Origin: Bacteroidota bacterium
Lineage (GTDB): Bacteria > Bacteroidota > Ignavibacteria > Kapaibacteriales > UBA2268
DNA length: 35,071 nucleotides
Assembly (NCBI GenBank): GCA_004322215.1
Contig: SCSM01000005.1
Location: 1 to 35,071, forward strand
Direction: 5' to 3'
Within the stretch, counting starts at the first letter, position 1; every line of letters starts with the position of its first letter. Below, in pieces: positions 1-9,000 of the stretch. The notes beneath the pieces were generated by a model. The model ran no database searches. It worked only from the letters and a program-made list of their open reading frames with translations, and was not told the DNA's origin. A program made the position numbers and the translations under genes.

Positions 1-16
1 TTTTTCGAACAAACAT
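1..16 (-). CDS. Start of a transposase gene running off the left edge (partial)
   Basis: Only the first five codons are inside the window (M-F-V-R-K), reading leftward off the edge. The start is well supported: an AGAGGAG Shine-Dalgarno sequence (complement of 23-29) sits six bases before the ATG. The MFVRK opening recurs in the opposite orientation at 35049, and from memory it resembles the N-terminus of IS1634-type (IS4-superfamily, DDE) transposases of Bacteroidota. With five residues the family call is inference. The shared upstream 11-base motif at both edges supports an insertion-sequence end. Confidence 0.45.
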
Positions 17-28
17 AAAAAACTCCTC

Positions 29-39
29 TGGGACACCCA
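29..39 (-). repeat. Putative insertion-sequence terminal motif, left copy
   Basis: Read on the minus strand this is TGGGTGTCCCA, matching TGGGTGTCTCA at 35024-35034 on the plus strand at 10 of 11 positions. Each lies a short distance before an outward-pointing ATG that opens MFVRK (12 bases at the left, 14 at the right). The symmetrical arrangement is what the outer ends of two related insertion sequences would look like. The full terminal repeat and any target duplication cannot be judged because the rest of each element is outside the window. Confidence 0.45.
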
Positions 40-50
40 ACGTAAAAATT

Positions 51-58
51 CAAATATA
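51..58 (-). promoter_or_regulatory. Candidate Bacteroidota -7 element before the left-edge gene
   Basis: The minus strand reads TATATTTG, an exact match to the Bacteroidota -7 consensus TAnnTTTG, about 35 bases before the ATG at 16. No convincing TTG-type -33 element is visible at the usual distance, so support is only the -7 match and its sensible position. If the insertion-sequence tip is near position 39, this promoter element lies in flanking DNA. Confidence 0.3.
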
Positions 59-157
59 GTATTTATGCGTGTTTCCAGCGTTTTTTTCTGTCTTTTTTAA
101 AAAATGCGGAAGTCAGGAAATAATTACTAATTAATAATTATTAAATTTTATGAATAT

Positions 158-177
158 CCACGACTTTTAAGTCGTGG
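158..177. repeat. Perfect 9-bp hairpin, REP/IS200-like (copy 1)
   Basis: CCACGACTT (158-166) pairs perfectly with AAGTCGTGG (169-177) across a two-base loop. It is followed on the plus strand by TATT. The same CCAC-N5-loop-N5-GTGG plan recurs at 255-274. Neither strand carries a T-run consistent with a terminator. Such hairpins resemble REP elements mobilised by IS200/IS605-like (RAYT) transposases, but no such transposase is in the window. Confidence 0.5.
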
Positions 178-254
178 TATTTATTCTTCCCTAACCTTTG
201 GATTTATCCCCTTAAAATAAGTGACTAAAGTCAGATTAGCATGTTAATTGACCT

Positions 255-274
255 CCACTATCTGAAGATAGTGG
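255..274. repeat. Perfect 9-bp hairpin, REP/IS200-like (copy 2)
   Basis: CCACTATCT (255-263) pairs perfectly with AGATAGTGG (266-274) across the two-base loop GA. The following CTATT resembles the TATT after copy 1. The closing CCAC/GTGG is kept between copies while the inner five base pairs differ in a compensated way, so pairing rather than sequence is conserved. Confidence 0.5.
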
Positions 275-290
275 CTATTCAATTTAAATT

Positions 291-356
291 CTACCTAAGC
301 AGCATAAATTTTTCTGTAAGGTTATAGTTTCTATTCTTTATCGCAACAAAATACAA
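291..356 (-). pseudogene. Relic of a T9SS C-terminal sorting domain
   Basis: One minus-strand frame reads a short peptide ending in NYNLTEKF-MLLR-stop. It is nearly identical to the last residues of the 1072-aa secreted protein (IKNSNYNLTEKFVRVR, gene ending at 6094). A stop codon lies immediately before the relic and there is no start, so it cannot be a gene. It lies just downstream of the intact sorting domain of the 1642-aa protein. It is best read as the tail end of a lost or recombined T9SS substrate gene. Confidence 0.65.
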
Positions 357-396
357 TTAATTTTTCTTATTTTTCATTTCCTGACTTTAGTTACGA

Positions 397-3300
397 TTAA
401 CGTACTAATGTCATCTTACCAGTTCTAAACTCATCACCGGCAACTAATCTGTAAATGTATGTACCTGATGAGACTTTAAATCCATTGTTATCCGTACCGT
501 TCCATTCAACTTCATTACTGCCTTCAAGCTGCCTATTAGCCAACGTCTTAATTAAATTGCCATAAATGTCGAGTACTTCGAGAGTAACATTTGTTTTACC
601 CGGCAAATTGAATGCAATCTTAGTTGAATTGTTAAATGGATTAGGTGTGTTTGGCTCAAGTACCAATTCTCCTTTCCTGTTAATTGTCAAAGTAACGATG
701 TCTGAATAGTTTTCGCAAGACTGTGTACCGTCGAGGTCAACCTGACGCAGTCGGTAATGATATGTTCGACCATATTCAACATTCTTATCTGAATAATAGT
801 AATTGGTAGCTGAATTAGTTGTTCCCTGACCTTTTACAAATCCGATTGTATTCCACTTGTAACTGTCATTATCAGAATCAACTGCTTTTTCTACATGGAA
901 TCCATAATTGTTTATTTCTGATGCAGTTCCCCACCATAAGTCAACTCTGTTGCCGCGAACCTGTCCATTGAATGAAGTTAATTCAACAGGTATCCAATCT
1001 GGACATGGTTCATACTGAAGCACTGTACCAAAAGTTCTTATTCCAAAGTAAGGAGCAATCATCGGGATCCATGTACCTCTTGTATAAGTAGGTGTAGTTG
1101 TTGCATCAGGCACTCTACCTCTGTATTCGAGGTGGCCGTAAGCCGGGTTGCCCGTAGAATTCATAAATGGGAACCATCTGTTACTACCCTTAGTATTCTC
1201 ATAAGCAAAAACATTAAGATTAATTAAATCACCCGTTCCGGTAGCTGTTCTCAGGTTCTTATCCAAAATTAAGAAAATAGAACCGCTTCCATTCTGGAAC
1301 TGTCCGTCTCCCGGGGGATTAGAGGTATAAGTGTCTAATGTTCTCATACCAACCCTGGATTTTGATGCTCCTAATTCGATGCCTGTTTCGCCCTGCTGAG
1401 ATATTGTCATCCAGTAACTACCGGCTTTTAAGAATTTTGGTTGAGGCAACAAATACGTAACGTATACATCCCAGAACGGTTTTTTCCTGATATCATCCAT
1501 ACCTCTATTCTTGGCAACTTCAGTCCCTTCAACCATCTTAGAAGGCATTTGAACGCCATCATAAATTGACAACCGGACGATTTCACTCCATGAACCACTA
1601 ATAGGGGTGAAGAATGCCTTATAACCGAAAATAGTATCTGGCTGGAACAATTCAAATTTCATTGCAATTTGTCCCGAACCGCTACCTGATTCTCTACCGG
1701 CTTCCCATTCTCTCTTGTAGTTTGGCAGGTCATTCGAAGTAGTCTCCCAAACACCACCACCCATAGAGAAACCATACAAATTTAATCCTCTTCCATTTAG
1801 ATCTCCAAAATTCGGTTCGGGCACATCATTCATTCTGTTGTCTGCCGGGTCATATTGATAGCAATTCCCGTAGTTCACATGAAAGTCGTAATAGGTTGTA
1901 TCATTTAATGGCTCATTGTCACCACCGACATAAGGAATGAATACATTAGCAAATATTCTGTATAATCCGGGAGGAGATAATCTTGCATTCCAATCAGGGA
2001 ACTTAATTTCTGTTTGCTCACCTGCATGTAATGAAGCCCGGCATATTGCACGGCAGTAAATTGGTGCAGTATCAATCTTTGACTGGCTTATTACTCTGAA
2101 TATTCTGACTTTTACCCAAAAAGAAGGTGCACTTGCACCGGTATTATTGCTTACTTTTACCCTAATAGGTAAAGCAATTGCCTGTGATGCCGGTGTTACA
2201 GTATAAGGCCAGATAACACGAACAGAATTACATTCGAGGTCATCACATTCACTGCCGGCATTGAGAATCCTGATATTATCAACATAGAATGGGTCGTTAT
2301 CGTCAGGGATACCGGGAACAGCACCTAACATTTGGTTATCGTCAGCCCAAACTTTTATTCTGAATCTGAAATTATAAGCACCATCTTTCGGTGCATCAAT
2401 GAATCTATCGGGTATTGTCATATTGAATTTCTGGTATTCATAATCCATACCGTCATCATAAACATTATCTCTTAAACCGAGTTTTTCTCTTGTACCTGTA
2501 TTGGAAGCCATTGGATAAGCATGGTTATAGTTATACTCATCATAACCCACAACATAGCCGCCGCCACCATAAAGCCGTAAAGCACAGGCATGGCCATCAG
2601 GCCAGGTAACGCTTCCCCCACCTTCTTGTGGTAATTCATTCCAGGTTATATCGCTTCCGTGAAGCCAGCAAATACCTTTTACTCCATCAGGACTCGATTT
2701 TGCGTATTGGACTAAAATTTCATCTGCTGTTGCTGAACCGATACCAACAGTTGCTGCCCAGTTACCACCAACGATAACTCTTTGCTCACAACCGACCAAT
2801 TCAAAATCGCAAAAGCCCCTTTCCCAGTCATCTCTCCTAAGTGTTCTTTGAATAGAGACAGAAAGAACAGCTGATTTCTTACCGGTCATATCAATCGGGA
2901 AGGAACGGATCTGGTCGCCATCATCCCTGACCTGAGGAGGAGTGGGATTTCTATCCATCTGAATTACAGGTGACTGCATATAATATTTAGAATAGAAAGT
3001 CGAATCTCCTGACAATCTTGCATTATCAGCTTTGAACGAGCCCCTGGGCGGGAGAGGGTGATGCGATACTTCATCGCCATTAACGACGTCTGCATTAAAT
3101 GATACCCATTTCAAAACTGATGGAATTGGCGAAGTACTACCATTTATATCCTGAACAACGTGATATTCAGTAGCATCATCTTCAAATGAAACATCGTTTG
3201 GTATTCTTCTCATAACAAAGAATCTCGTGCTTGCCGTATCATCAAAGGGCCATTCGTCATTGTACTGAGGGAAGTGAGGATCATTATAGTTTGTTTCGCC

Positions 3301-5325
3301 GATGATTCTTGCTTGCATACGGCCAATATGATTTTCAAATGACGGATTTGGTATAAACGGCGGGAAGAAAACTTCCACATAGCCATAAGGAGGAATACCA
3401 TTTAAATTGCTTGGTCCCGGATAAGGATTTAATGTAGTAGCTAATGTATTGAAATTAGTTACATGAACATATCTTACTTTTACATTCGGGACGCCCATAC
3501 ATAAATTATTAGTATCGGGGTCAGGCAAAGACAAGCAATTATGATTAACAGGAACCGAACGGTTATAAATTGTACTTAAGGTTGCCTGGTTATTTATCAT
3601 AAATCTTGCTCTGAATTCCAAATCCTGTTCCTGGTAGTTAATACCATTAGGACCTTGTATATCATTTGTCAAATTCTGAAGTAAAGCAACCGGCTGTAAA
3701 GCACCTAATTGCTTGTGTCCTGCAAGTAGCTCTTTATCGAGAACTTCATTAGCTGCTTTTTGTACCTGGAATAAATCGGTATAGGCAGGGTCAGTTTCAG
3801 GCAATTCCTGTCTTAACATGTATTTTATACCAATAACCCTCAATACATTCTTCCATTGCTTAAATCTTACGGCAACAGATGCCTCTGGGAAACCAGGGTC
3901 TTCCTCTGTGTTGCGGTATTTATTGAAATAATAAGTTGTTTGTTCATATTCATTTGTCCATGGGTAATATGGATTACCCGGAGCTGTACACAGTGGGGGA
4001 ACAGGAGCAGTCGGATTTTTCGAATTGAAATTCGAATGTCTTGCAAAACCTCTTACACCGCAAGTTGTGTTCCATCTGAATAAGAAGTCTGAACGCCATG
4101 CAATGTCAAATCCTGAATTTAAAATTCCTTCAAATTTCTCGTATGTAATGGTAATAGTACTATCCTTACGAGTCAAACAGATTTGTGCATTTGCACCAAG
4201 ATAGGCATCTGCACCATCATTTGGCCTGTGATTAGGAGTGACAGAATAAGTACCGAATGGTGTAACTACACCACCTTTAAGAACTGCATTAACGAAATAA
4301 ATAATCAAACTATCGCCTGATATTGATTTCTTGTAATAAACCTTACCCCAGTCTTCCGCTTTCATAGATACGGGATTATATTGGGATAAGTGCAAATCTC
4401 CGAAGAAAGGTGCAATTACAGGCAATTTTGTATTTAATAAGTGCAGTGAACCGCCTCTTTGCAAAATTGTACCATTTGAAACGGGACTTGGTCCAGTGTG
4501 AGAATTGCCCCATTCATAAACAGCGATATTATATCCGAAATCATCATCATTCGTGTCAAGTGTTCCATCTTCGCCATCGCATATTGTAATACTGCGTGAA
4601 GTTACTCTGTCGGGATAACCCGCAGGAGTTGCACCGCCGGGACCAACGAACCAGTCCATGCTCATATTGTCATAGCAATGCTGTCCACCGGATGGAGGAG
4701 TTCTTACACCAAATGAATTATAAAAATACCTTCTGTTAGTTAAAGCAACAATACCGTTTGATGAAACATAGAAACTATCAAAACGGACACCATTGAAATA
4801 GAAATCAAAACCGATTGGCATAGGACCGGCAAATGCATCATCTGTTGAATCTACATCATTAGGTTTACCGTCTATGTAATCGAACCAGGAACCGGAAATA
4901 GGCGTGCCGTTTTTGGTTTTCCAGCTTCTAAAGAATGCAAAACCATTCTCATGTGGCCAATAGCCCGGAGGCTTTTGATGCGGACCTGATAAAACCCTTC
5001 TCCATAAATTACTTTCAAAATTTGTATCCACTATATTTGCAACAGGTCTCCATAAACGGTAATCATTGACAACAACATCTCTGTTATCAACGAAATAATA
5101 TCCTGTCGACACGGCAGGATTAGTCTTTTGATAAGGATCTGCAGTAGGATTAAAGGGATAAGGATAGCTTGTATGCCAGGGACCAAAAATAGAGTCTTCA
5201 AACAACTTACTTTTCTTTTGAATCTCATCCCCTCCTGCTGGTTTATTATCACTTGAATATGCGGAATAAGTCAGAAATGAACCGTAAATGAAAACAAAAA
5301 TTATCAGTATCAAGAATTTCTTCAT
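397..5325 (-). CDS. Giant secreted protein with T9SS sorting domain (1642 aa)
   Basis: This is a predicted cell-surface or extracellular protein of unknown function. Residues 1-25 form a signal peptide (MKK, hydrophobic core, then SAYSSD). The central 1,300 residues are rich in Trp, Tyr, Pro, Gly and Asn and match no domain I can name. A fibronectin-III-like module near residues 1430-1545 carries the familiar run from PVELTSF through ASEINNYGF to YRLRQVDLDG. The last ~85 residues are a type IX sorting domain (PNTPNPFNNSTKI, then SSGTYIYRL and KMTLVR), which directs outer-membrane export and anchoring. The ATG is preceded by GAGGTGA at good spacing. The gene stands alone; a TATCTTTG element at 5439-5446 could be its promoter. 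The T9SS assignment is confident; the function is unknown. Confidence 0.9.
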   Translation of the reverse strand: MKKFLILIIFVFIYGSFLTYSAYSSDNKPAGGDEIQKKSKLFEDSIFGPWHTSYPYPFNPTADPYQKTNPAVSTGYYFVDNRDVVVNDYRLWRPVANIVDTNFESNLWRRVLSGPHQKPPGYWPHENGFAFFRSWKTKNGTPISGSWFDYIDGKPNDVDSTDDAFAGPMPIGFDFYFNGVRFDSFYVSSNGIVALTNRRYFYNSFGVRTPPSGGQHCYDNMSMDWFVGPGGATPAGYPDRVTSRSITICDGEDGTLDTNDDDFGYNIAVYEWGNSHTGPSPVSNGTILQRGGSLHLLNTKLPVIAPFFGDLHLSQYNPVSMKAEDWGKVYYKKSISGDSLIIYFVNAVLKGGVVTPFGTYSVTPNHRPNDGADAYLGANAQICLTRKDSTITITYEKFEGILNSGFDIAWRSDFLFRWNTTCGVRGFARHSNFNSKNPTAPVPPLCTAPGNPYYPWTNEYEQTTYYFNKYRNTEEDPGFPEASVAVRFKQWKNVLRVIGIKYMLRQELPETDPAYTDLFQVQKAANEVLDKELLAGHKQLGALQPVALLQNLTNDIQGPNGINYQEQDLEFRARFMINNQATLSTIYNRSVPVNHNCLSLPDPDTNNLCMGVPNVKVRYVHVTNFNTLATTLNPYPGPSNLNGIPPYGYVEVFFPPFIPNPSFENHIGRMQARIIGETNYNDPHFPQYNDEWPFDDTASTRFFVMRRIPNDVSFEDDATEYHVVQDINGSTSPIPSVLKWVSFNADVVNGDEVSHHPLPPRGSFKADNARLSGDSTFYSKYYMQSPVIQMDRNPTPPQVRDDGDQIRSFPIDMTGKKSAVLSVSIQRTLRRDDWERGFCDFELVGCEQRVIVGGNWAATVGIGSATADEILVQYAKSSPDGVKGICWLHGSDITWNELPQEGGGSVTWPDGHACALRLYGGGGYVVGYDEYNYNHAYPMASNTGTREKLGLRDNVYDDGMDYEYQKFNMTIPDRFIDAPKDGAYNFRFRIKVWADDNQMLGAVPGIPDDNDPFYVDNIRILNAGSECDDLECNSVRVIWPYTVTPASQAIALPIRVKVSNNTGASAPSFWVKVRIFRVISQSKIDTAPIYCRAICRASLHAGEQTEIKFPDWNARLSPPGLYRIFANVFIPYVGGDNEPLNDTTYYDFHVNYGNCYQYDPADNRMNDVPEPNFGDLNGRGLNLYGFSMGGGVWETTSNDLPNYKREWEAGRESGSGSGQIAMKFELFQPDTIFGYKAFFTPISGSWSEIVRLSIYDGVQMPSKMVEGTEVAKNRGMDDIRKKPFWDVYVTYLLPQPKFLKAGSYWMTISQQGETGIELGASKSRVGMRTLDTYTSNPPGDGQFQNGSGSIFLILDKNLRTATGTGDLINLNVFAYENTKGSNRWFPFMNSTGNPAYGHLEYRGRVPDATTTPTYTRGTWIPMIAPYFGIRTFGTVLQYEPCPDWIPVELTSFNGQVRGNRVDLWWGTASEINNYGFHVEKAVDSDNDSYKWNTIGFVKGQGTTNSATNYYYSDKNVEYGRTYHYRLRQVDLDGTQSCENYSDIVTLTINRKGELVLEPNTPNPFNNSTKIAFNLPGKTNVTLEVLDIYGNLIKTLANRQLEGSNEVEWNGTDNNGFKVSSGTYIYRLVAGDEFRTGKMTLVR

Positions 5326-5438
5326 AAGTTCACCTCACAAGATTAATGCAAAAAAAATTAATAAGATTGTGAACCATTTGTTAAAACTGGATTTCTTAAA
5401 TATCATATTTCTGAAATTGATATTCATAATTTTAAATC

Positions 5439-5446
5439 CAAAGATA
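5439..5446 (-). promoter_or_regulatory. Candidate -7 element for the 1642-aa gene
   Basis: The minus strand reads TATCTTTG, an exact TAnnTTTG match, 113 bases or so before the ATG at 5325. No clear -33 TTG is seen, so this is a motif match with plausible placement only. Confidence 0.25.
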
Positions 5447-5508
5447 ATATAGTGACGCATCGTAATGTGTCTCTATTTTAAAAAGTTTTTATTATCTTTT
5501 ATTAGGTT

Positions 5509-5970
5509 TTAAGGGAAAGTTATTTTACCCACATTTGTGGTGCCTCCAAATCCTCCTGTACCAAAAATATATTTACTTTTTGTTGATATTATATCCAGAT
5601 AATCTAAATATTTATCATCAACTTCCTTCCAACTTTTGCCTTTACCTGTGCTTCTAAATAATCCATCTCCTCCATGGTCAGACAGACGAGTAATAAGATA
5701 AATTGAATCAGCATATACAAGTGTTATTAAGTAATTTTCATTAGGGTCGAGTTCAGCGAATTGTCTCTCCCATTCATTCGTGGCAATGTTTAGTTTATAA
5801 ATATGTCCTAAAGTATTAACATAAATATCTTTGGTTCTGCTATCGTAACAAAAACTCCACATATTTCCGCCATAAGGACCGTTTGTTGATTGAATATTGA
5901 ATTGCATCTGTGCTAATAAACAATTGCACACAATTAATTTGAAGATAAACAGAATAACATACTTTTTCAT
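5509..5970 (-). CDS. Truncated secreted beta-propeller protein (153 aa)
   Basis: A signal peptide is present (MKKYVILFIFKLIVCNCLLAQ). The body starts with a propeller-like unit (GPYGGNMWSFCYDS...DIYVNT) and has one BNR-like blade with GLFRSTGKGKSW. Family members normally have many blades and a sorting domain; here the protein stops after about two blades with no sorting domain, and the downstream frames fill with stops. It is therefore probably the N-terminal remnant of a larger T9SS surface protein related to those at 6094 and 9433. It keeps a good start (GAGG before the ATG) and a -7-like element at 5997-6004, so it may still be expressed. Confidence 0.65.
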   Translation of the reverse strand: MKKYVILFIFKLIVCNCLLAQMQFNIQSTNGPYGGNMWSFCYDSRTKDIYVNTLGHIYKLNIATNEWERQFAELDPNENYLITLVYADSIYLITRLSDHGGDGLFRSTGKGKSWKEVDDKYLDYLDIISTKSKYIFGTGGFGGTTNVGKITFP

Positions 5971-5996
5971 AGTTACCTCAATGTTTGTTGTATCTT

Positions 5997-6004
5997 CAAA
6001 TTTA
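5997..6004 (-). promoter_or_regulatory. Candidate -7 promoter element for the truncated propeller gene
   Basis: The minus strand reads TAAATTTG, an exact TAnnTTTG match, about 27 bases before the ATG at 5970 and just past the terminator at 6038-6071. A terminator followed directly by a new promoter would make 5509-5970 its own transcription unit. No strong -33 element is evident. Confidence 0.4.
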
Positions 6005-6037
6005 ATAAATAATTTGATTGAAAATAAATTAATTTAT

Positions 6038-6071
6038 AAAAAAAACAGGGACACAGAATCCTGTGTCCCTG
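6038..6071 (-). terminator. Rho-independent terminator of the 1072-aa protein gene
   Basis: CAGGGACACAG (6046-6056) pairs perfectly over 11 bp with CTGTGTCCCTG (6061-6071) across the loop AATC. On the minus strand the stem is followed by eight T residues (complement of 6038-6045). It lies 23 bases past the stop of the gene ending at 6094. This is the clearest intrinsic terminator in the window. Confidence 0.88.
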
Positions 6072-6093
6072 CAAATAATCAAATCATAAAATT

Positions 6094-9000
6094 TTACCTA
6101 ACTCTCACAAATTTTTCCGTCAGATTATAATTGCTATTCTTTATGGTAATAAAATACATACCCGAAAACACCTGATTGGCAGCCGAATCCGAGCCGTCCC
6201 AATTCAATTTGAATTTTCCTTCTTCGATTCTACCCGAATATAATTTCTTTACTATTTGTCCATATACATTCGTGATTTCAATGTCATAATAATCGGGTGA
6301 TTTATTATTAAACTCCAGATTGACAATACCCGAAGATGGATTAGGATAAATTTTAATATTTTTATTGTTTTGTGCGAAATCATCAACTGAAGTTACAACC
6401 AAAATTACGGTTTTGGTGGCTGAATCAACACATCCCTCTGGAGTGGTTTCGATAACCTTTACAAATCCTATGCTGGCGGTCTCCCAGGTTATCTCTACTG
6501 TCTGCCCGTCAGCAGCACCGTTGATTGTTCCGTTTATAGCTTTCCAAAAATAGGTGCCGTTAAACGAATTTGCAGAATATGAATAGGTTTCCCTTCTGTT
6601 TGCAGTATCTCCTCCGTTGATTAATGGGGATGGTAATGGCTTAATAGTTATGTTGAGTATTGCAGTATCCTTCGCCTGGTTTGCGGCAACTGTTTGGATA
6701 AGCCGTACATAGCCGCTGCTTGGCGAACCCCACCTGATTTTCACTAAAGTATCGGTCGCGCTGCCGACAACAGTACCATTGCTTGCAAACCAACTATTCG
6801 CTCTTCCCGATACGAAGGGAGTCGTGTATGTTGAAATATTGCGTTCGCAGCCGGTCTCGCTTCCGGTTATTGTAAGATTCAAATTGCTGATTGATATGTT
6901 CTTTTGTAATGAATCGGTACATCCGCCGGAATTAGTACACACCAGCTTTATATAACCTATACCCGTTCCACCCCAATTCACCAAAATATTCGGAGTATTA
7001 TTTGCACCGAATATAACTCCTCCCGAAACATACCATTTATATGAAACAATATCTGATAATGGACAGGAATAATTCTGCTGACTTCCCTTTTGAACTAAAT
7101 CCGGACCTGAAATAGTTACATCGGGCAGCGGATATATCATAACTTTTATCGAAGTCGAATCTGTGCATCCTGTTGTATCATTTGTCTCAATCAAGGTAAC
7201 TGTGCCGCTCGGATTGGATGTAATCCAGTCAACTGTGATTTCACTCAGGTTGTTTGCCCCGTTCAATGTGCCGTTTGTTACTCTCCATAAATATGAATGT
7301 CCTGTTTCCGGCAAAGTAGAATAAACTTTTGTACTATTCTTACATACATTTGGTAAACCATCTATTAACGGAACGGGCAAAGGAACGATTGCAACGACAT
7401 GTGTATGTGAATTTGTGCAACCTGTTATGTAATTTGTTTCGGTAAGTGTAACTGTACCGCTTGTATTTGTCGAAGCCCAATTCACAACGACTGAAGTATC
7501 GATATCCGAACCCATGATTATTCCACCGTCAACAGTCCATTTATATGAATGTCCGGGTGTGGTATATGTCCAATAAGTTTGAAAATTATTTCTGCAGGAA
7601 ACGGGACCACCCAGAATGAATGCTGCAGGGAGAGGATTTATTTCAATTGTCTTCGATGTACTGTTGGTGCATCCTGTTGTAATAATGGTTTCGGTAACAT
7701 TAATTGTGCCCATTGTATTTGATGTATTCCAGTCAACCGTAATACCTGATAAATTATTCGGCCCGACTATCGTTCCGCCTGTAACTGTCCAATTGTAAGA
7801 GTGTCCGGCGAAATAGGGAGTTGTAAATGTATGCGATGAATAATTGCAAGCTGCTGTAACTCCGCTGATTCTTGGAGCCGGCAGAACATTTATACTGATA
7901 TCATTCGAATTTGCATTACCGGTCGCACCGGGTGAATTGCTGTTTACTCTCACCCTGTAGCCAAATGCGGGAATTGTTGAAACCGGTAATGTCGCAGTAA
8001 TAGTTCCCGAACTCGATGAATTTATCGTCCCTATATCGACAGGATTTGAAAAATTTCCAACCCCGTTACTAAGTTGGGCAGTGAAAACATTATCTCCGAA
8101 AAATTGTCCGATTGCCTGGTATTGAATCGGGAAACTGACACCCGTGCATAATTGAGTTGGCACCGATGTAACATTTATAACATTACTGGGAGGACCTTCG
8201 TTACCTGTCGGATTCCTTTTGTAATAAACTGCTTTATATCCATCCCGCTGGTCTGTCCATATAACATGCACCACGTCTCCGCTGACTGCAACGAATGAAA
8301 AAGTAGGCGTTGATGCAGCACTAATTAATGTAATAGGATTTACCCATGTTGCTCCTCCATCGCTGGAGTGAATGTACGTTATTCCGTTGCCGGGCCAGAT
8401 GACGTGGACATTGGAACTGCTTCTTACAAGTGTAGGATAAACTGAAGCCGACGGGTCAAAGGAAAGCCGCTCTTCAGCTCCCCATGTAGCTCCGAAATCA
8501 GATGAATATAAATGGTATATATCATTATTGCCGTTTCTTTGGTCTGCCCAGACTAAGTCAACATCGCCGCCATAAACAGAAAGAGAAGGACTATATGCAA
8601 AAGTTGGAGAATTGGTCCTCTGCACTTCTGCTTCCCAGGTTACTCCTCCATTTGAAGAACGCCTGTAAAAAGTTTGCATGATTCCTGTTCGGTTATCGTT
8701 CCAGGCAATATGGACGCAATTTCCTCCTGCTGCTATCGTTGGGTCTTCAGAGCGTCCTGCTGCATTAGATATTTGAACCGCCGATTCCCAAATCGCACCG
8801 TTGTTTGTAGAACGGCGAAACCAAATCTCAGAATTTCCGCTTGTGTTACTGTTTAATGCAACATATACATTATTTCCTGCAACTGCAATCGAAGGCCACC
8901 AGGAATAGCTGCCGAGGGAAACCGGTGCTTCCCATGTGTTTCCCCCGTCTGTCGAACGTATGTAATTTGAGTTTGTCGTTCCGGCGGCACTATCCCGGTA

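Larger units (their letters stand above)
40..396. other. Gene-poor, repeat-bearing region downstream of the giant secreted protein
   Basis: No intact gene is seen. The stretch holds two small perfect hairpins, a 12-base exact inverted repeat (110-121 against 376-387), a 14-base inverted repeat with one mismatch (221-234 against 381-394), and a short relic of a T9SS sorting domain at 291-356. The combination suggests a small non-autonomous mobile element or a graveyard of recombined sorting-domain ends; this is inference. Confidence 0.5.

Noticed and set aside
5452-5472. GACGCAT-CGTA-ATGTGTC stem-loop as a terminator of the truncated propeller gene
   Set aside because: It has an internal A-C mismatch on the transcribed minus strand and no T-run follows.
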